64,000 nt of DNA from Limnomonas spitsbergensis (Eukaryota; Chlorophyta; Chlorophyceae; Chlamydomonadales): positions 2,046,001 through 2,110,000 of the forward strand of contig JAYJMM010000112.1 in the NCBI GenBank assembly GCA_037349105.1. The letters run 5' to 3'. The notes under the pieces are model-generated. The model was given only the letters and a program-made list of their open reading frames with translations, had not been told where the DNA came from and made no database searches. The first letter of the stretch is position 1; the number at the start of each line of letters is the position of its first letter. Positions 59,516 to 64,000 of this stretch are shown here, piece by piece. Both the position numbers and the translations under genes were made by a program.

Positions 59516-60935
59516 TCCTAGAGGTAAGGAGGTATATGTTGAGATGTAGATTGCCTAGGTTGGGGTTTAGGGTTTCGTGACTGGTAAGTTTCTGTTGAGA
59601 TGTAGATTGCTTACCGGATCCATGAATGAGTCACTAATTCGTTTCTTTTTCATGAACTAATTGGTTGTGTTTTGCTTGCACCGTGGCCTGGCCAGGGAGG
59701 TCATATCAGATCTTCCACCTCATGACCAGGAGACAGATGCCCTGAATCAAGGACGAGCAATAGTAGATGGGCGATGGAAACGCCCTAGGGCCTCTCTGCC
59801 GCGTTTTAACTCTCCTTTCATGGTGTCTTCCCGTACATGCATATCGTGCTATGAATCGTGGTTTGTGTTTATAACGGTGCATACCCGCCGTTATAAAACG
59901 TGTACTGTATCCCTTTCAGACACGAAACGTATTGTTTAGCAGAAGCTTTCCTTATTTTCTCATTTTATAACCTCAGAAGCGTGCGATGACGCGAGCGATG
60001 ACGTCACAAAAGTCCCAGAAGCATGCGATGACGCGAGCGATGACGTCGCAAAAGTCCCAGAAAAGACATGGAGATGACAGGAACAGTTGACTGACTAACT
60101 GACTGACTCTAGGCTGAGGTATAACGTCAATGACCTTGGCTGTGAACAACAGCAAATGACGTTACACCTCTGGGCCCTGCTTAAATAAAGCTCGGCCACG
60201 TCGGCAAACAGTCAGTCAGGTAGGGAAGTCAAGGGAGACGGCACAAGAGGGAATACAGGAAAGCAAGTTCACCTGCCAAACAATAGAACAACCACAAAAG
60301 GGCCTCCCACTCCTGCCTGCGGGCTATTCTAGTTCGTGTCTCGTAGGGAGGAAAAAGGAAGGGAACTCAAGGCAAGGGGAAAGACAGAGAGGAGTATAAG
60401 GGACAACCCCCCCCCCCCTCCTCCTCCCAGAAAGCGGAAAGGCGAACCGAAGGTCCCCGAGCCTGAAAACAAGAGAAAAAAAGGGAAAGAGCCAGTCCCC
60501 TGGGAGAAAAAAAGACAACAAACTAGCCCGCAATGTAGTCTACCATGTCCTCAACAAAAGCCATGAATGGTTGAATGTTAATCCGCAAAGCGTCTTTAAT
60601 TAAAACTGGATCTTTGCTAGCGAGAGTAGGCGAAGCAGTTGCAGGGGTAGATAGGAATGCACGGAGCTTGGCGATATGAATACCGGTGCCGTTGTGGGAA
60701 AGTGGACAGTGGCAGGGGTATCCGTACTCACAGGCGAAAATTGCAGATTTAAGTAATTAAGTTAAGCCGCATGACCCTGAAATTATGAATTGATAAACCG
60801 CGTGTTATACCGCACAAGCCGATTAACATAAAACGGTGCGAAGGCAAAGGACGTCTACGGCAATACTGATTTTTCCGGTGAGGTTGGGCTACCTCACATT
60901 GCTTCATGCCCCGCCTCCAAGCAGAATCCTCATAG
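59516..60935. other. Intergenic stretch with dispersed module
   Basis: GT4 3' UTR, then a doubled GATGACGCGAGCGATGACGTC motif (59985-60050). An inverted pair of dispersed modules lies at 60112-60215, the left one truncated. No gene seen. Confidence 0.45.
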
Positions 60936-61023
60936 GTTTCCCACGGAGGGGGACCTGCAGGCCGCCCTGGATCAGATTGCGCAGTACAACGAATTTGACA
61001 TCGGAATGCATGGCAGGATCTAG
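60936..61023 (+). CDS. Possible terminal exon of an unknown gene
   Basis: After an acceptor-like CCTCATAG the frame reads RFPTEGDLQAALDQIAQY then NEFDIGMHGRI and stops at TAG. The segment looks protein-like (amphipathic, no repeats), but no upstream exon was identified and I do not recognise the family. It could be chance. Confidence 0.2.
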
Positions 61024-63041
61024 ATGTCGATTGCTGGGTTCCTCGTCACCCGCTAGATGACACGATGAAAATGCAACTTCTGTATTCACTCTAATCACTT
61101 TTAACTGTTGTTCACGCGCTACTGCCACTGGTGCTGGGCTGAGGGACACGGCCAGCATGTGGAGGATGCGTGCATGTGTGCTTTCAGTGCCCTAGCGTGA
61201 AGGAGAGGCTGAGGGCGAGAGGTTGGGCAGACCCCCAGAGGGCGCCACGGATTTCCAGCAGTTGTACCAGGGCAAGCGTGGGTGGGAGGGTATGGCCCCT
61301 GCGGACTAAGATGAACTACTTTTAGGCCCCGCAATTTAAACAACTTCTAATTATTTGCCTGACGCGAAGGCGTCTACTGTAGATTTGATTTGCCTACCCT
61401 CGGGTATGGCAAAACGATATCTTTATATGCTGCCGGTAGGAAAATTATGGACATGGCTCTGAAGTTCTGACTGAAAACTGGCGTCGACAATCGATGTTAA
61501 GAATATTCATGGATCCCTCAAACAACATTATTTTGAGGGAAGGCAAAGGAAATCTGCAGTAGTCGTTTCAGAGGCTGGGGCTTCCTTTTCTCTTACTTTT
61601 CTCCCCCCAGAGCTGTTTGTGAGACCCTTAACTTTGTGTCTCCTTCCCGGGTTTTTGTGCCTTGTGTCCGGTATGTTTGTTTCCCCCCCTTTTTTTTGAG
61701 GTATAGGATCTATAGACAGGCTGAGGTTTCTTCGGACTTCCTTTGCTTTATGGGATGATATTTCCCCCCCTCCCTTTTTCGTCAGTTCCTTTCCTTCTCA
61801 TCTAGCCTTAAGTTTATTTTCCTCCCGACCAGACAGTCAGGCGCCCATGCGGCCGAGCCTTTGCAGCATGGCCCTGAGGTGTAATGTCATTGACCTGAAC
61901 TGTCAATGACGTTACACCTCTGGGCCATGCTCAAAAAGGCTCAGCCACGTGGGCGCCTAACTAAAGAGTTGGGAGGAAAGAACGAAACAAACACAAGGGG
62001 GCAAGACATAAAATGAGGAAAAGTGGCCTGACCGTTGACCTGAACATGTGCAGCCGGCCGCTGGGTGGCCACCACAGGCCAGAGGGGGCTAAAGCTGGAC
62101 CGGCCTATGACGGGTACCCCGAACTACAGGGGATGTTGCACCAGCCCCCCCGGTCGTACACCATGGCGCAGCTGAAATGTTGCTGGAGTGCACTGTGAAA
62201 AGCTTAGTGAACAAGTGCTGCGTCCGACTTCATAGGAGTCTTAGCGAAAATGAAGGGATATTCATGAGACGTTCCTCTCAGAAGTAGTAGCAATAGGGTC
62301 GAAGCATCTGCTTTTATCAATCTCGAGGCGCATATTCCTTCCAAAAGTATTTTTTCAGCATTTGAATAAGCCAATGTATATTTAAGCCACCTCGGGAGGC
62401 TCCCAGCCTCCGGACCTTCTCGCCGTCAATATTTCCCCCCCCTCCGGCCACGCCCACCCCGGCAGGCCGCAGGTGTCGAATCTCAATCATACAGCAACTC
62501 ATGGCTCATAAATGAATTCCTACAATTGTGTAGAAAACTAGGGACAGCAAAATTGAACGTAAAGCCAACTTCCTCTGGCCAACGTCTGCATAAAATAGGC
62601 AGTAAATCATGTGAAGCTCACCCCCCTGCATTCATGGCTGCAGCATCCGTCAGCCCTTCCGCTGTGAGGCTTTTCCGGTAAGTCAAGCCTCCCCACATCA
62701 GCATTCTACCCCCGATTCGACCTATGTGTCCCATCCGATACGGGGTCAAATCTTTAGCAATATTGGGCCTGTTCACCTCAGAACAGAGAGTCTCCCTCAC
62801 ATCACATTTATCCTGGAATATTTGATGGATTGAAACCTTGTACATTTAGAATCAGGTAAAGCTTCTACCGATTGAATTCTCTCCCTGTGCCAATTTTGGA
62901 TAAATTAACGATATTTGAAGCCCGGACAAGAAACAAATGGCAATAAAGACAACAATTAAGACTCATGGTTTGATGGTCCTCGATGGTCAACCCTGGTGCT
63001 CACTTGGAAACGAGGGTTTTGAGTACCTTGTACCTTGTACA
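61024..63041. other. Intergenic stretch with palindromic module pair
   Basis: Holds the inverted module pair at 61840-61958 and a diverged TIR-family fragment at 62040-62190. A few pyrimidine tracts (61600-61800) resemble those preceding the modules at 57320 and 58860. No gene supported. Confidence 0.45.
61840..61958. repeat. Near-contiguous palindrome of the 58-bp dispersed module
   Basis: GGCGCCCATGCGGCCGAGCC...GAGGTGTAATGTCATTGACC is followed after a few bases by its inverse GTCAATGACGTTACACCTCT...GCCACGTGGGCGCC. The two halves can form a hairpin of roughly 55 pairs with mismatches. Confidence 0.8.
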
Positions 63042-63600
63042 AGATGTGGCAGTGCAGCTCGTACCAATACCCGTTCCCTGACGTCCGCGTCATTGAGACC
63101 AAATCCTCGCAGAAAGCCGGGTTGGCAGCCTGGCCATGCCCGATACCAGGGCGTGTACTGTAACAGGCCCGCACACGTCTAGGGATGTATGCTCGCTCCC
63201 ATGCCTAAGATCTGTCGCATCACTTCGATATTCCTGCGGCATGGACTCCCCTCTGACCCGTCAGATCTACAGGTACAGACGTTGCATGGTAGCTGGAGTT
63301 GAGCTTAGTCATTCCCTACCAGCCCCACGCCGCCGAGTGTTCAGCAGGGCCCAGCCAATACGCATTGTTGTAAACAGGCACAAACGTTTCGCGCTCCTCG
63401 TCATACCCTTCCACAAAAGCTGCTGCACCGGTCGGATGCACGCTTTCTGACAGCATGATCGACAACCTCAGGTGCCCAAGAGTGTGCAGCAGAGATCGCC
63501 CATAGCTCCTCCTGCAGTGCCGCATGAGCACGTCCTCCTCCTTGCTTGCTAGGATAAATTCAAATAAATCAGCTTGACCACATACGCCTTCACACCACAC
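63042..63600 (-). CDS. Candidate exons of an unknown gene (partial)
   Basis: On the minus strand, an acceptor-like CCTGTTACAG (about 63160) leads into YTPWYRAWPGCQPGFLRGF then GLNDADVRERVLVRAALP and HLVQ before a GT (GTACAAGG) near 63042. Upstream, 63600-63316 is open and protein-like (SKEEDVLMRHCRRSYGRSLL), but a second frame also looks plausible there. Family unknown; exon borders uncertain. Confidence 0.3.
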
Positions 63601-63918
63601 AGGGACGTCTCAGTCGCGGACAGTGGTTATTCCTTATTATTAACTATTGGAAAGTACCTATAAGCATGGATCCTAAAATATCTTAGACTATTGGAAAGTA
63701 ACAATAAGCATCGATCCAATTTAATGCATGGACTATTGGACTTGGACTTGGATCTGGAACTTCATACCTGCTTTAAAAAAAACTGTAGAACCGGTGTGTT
63801 GAACCACGGAATCTGGTCCACAGGCCGGGTTTAGGGTTCTACCTCCCAAGCTACCATCAAGAGCCGCAAGCCGGGCACGAGCCCAGTAGTCCCATTAGAA
63901 ACTGACAAACCCGCCACA

Positions 63919-64000
63919 ATGTCTCGTACTATCGGCGCTTTGAACACCGCTTCGGTCGCTGGGCCCAGCCCCAGATGCCTGTCCACACCCGTGTTGCGAA
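63919..64000 (+). CDS. 5' end of a gene running off the window, possible organelle transit peptide
   Basis: ATG in good context (CCGCCACAATG) opens a frame that runs to the window end without a stop: MSRTIGALNTASVAGPSPRC then LSTPVLR. The 27 residues are rich in Ser, Thr, Ala and Arg with no acidic residue, as in chloroplast or mitochondrial targeting sequences. The mature protein is not in the window. Confidence 0.45.
   Translation, partial: MSRTIGALNTASVAGPSPRCLSTPVLR

Overview
This is a eukaryotic nuclear window, most likely from a chlorophycean green alga of the Volvocales group. The evidence is: many short coding exons with GT/AG introns; a secreted proline-rich glycoprotein of the pherophorin type; a GT92 (DUF23) glycosyltransferase; TTTAGGG-like interstitial telomeric patches; and massive GC-rich minisatellites. 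Ankyrin units of the form 'EWPEHAPHAD' and the sheer repeat load make me think of a Haematococcus-like genome, but that is a guess.

Layout. 1-549 (+): 3' end of an unrecognised gene with a membrane helix. 1546-2324 (+): a decayed F-box/ankyrin relic. 3360-11440 (-): a broken copy of the 3' half of a SAC1-type phosphoinositide phosphatase gene. 11520-14290: a 20-bp satellite. 15337-27292 (-): a GT92 glycosyltransferase whose introns are largely minisatellite. 28438-31539 (-): a four-helix membrane protein of unknown family. 33005-36486 (-): a pherophorin-like hydroxyproline-rich glycoprotein. 37506-53826 (+): the intact SAC1-like gene (12 exons, about 1084 residues). 54493-59515 (+): a GT4 glycosyltransferase (5 exons, about 509 residues). 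60936-61023 (+), 63042-63600 (-) and 63919-end (+): fragments of further genes. Exon models were built by hand from splice sites and reading phase. In all five complete models the phases close to an open frame; two small exons remain tentative.

Three things stand out. First, the SAC1-like gene and its antisense relic are the two arms of an inverted duplication about 36 kb apart. Second, the SAC1-like protein keeps the catalytic cysteine of the CX5R(T/S) loop but has glutamate in place of the arginine in both copies, so it is predicted to be a pseudophosphatase. Third, in four genes intron minisatellites and short tandem arrays are built from copies of the neighbouring exon edge, including the splice site itself. 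Comparing the two SAC1 arms shows such arrays growing after the duplication. I regard this splice-junction-seeded tandem duplication as the most novel pattern here.

Most very long open frames in the window are satellite artefacts, open on both strands, and are not genes. Functionally the real genes point to secretory-pathway and cell-wall biology (two glycosyltransferases, one wall glycoprotein, one ER/Golgi-type phosphoinositide phosphatase homologue), but nothing shows they are co-regulated.
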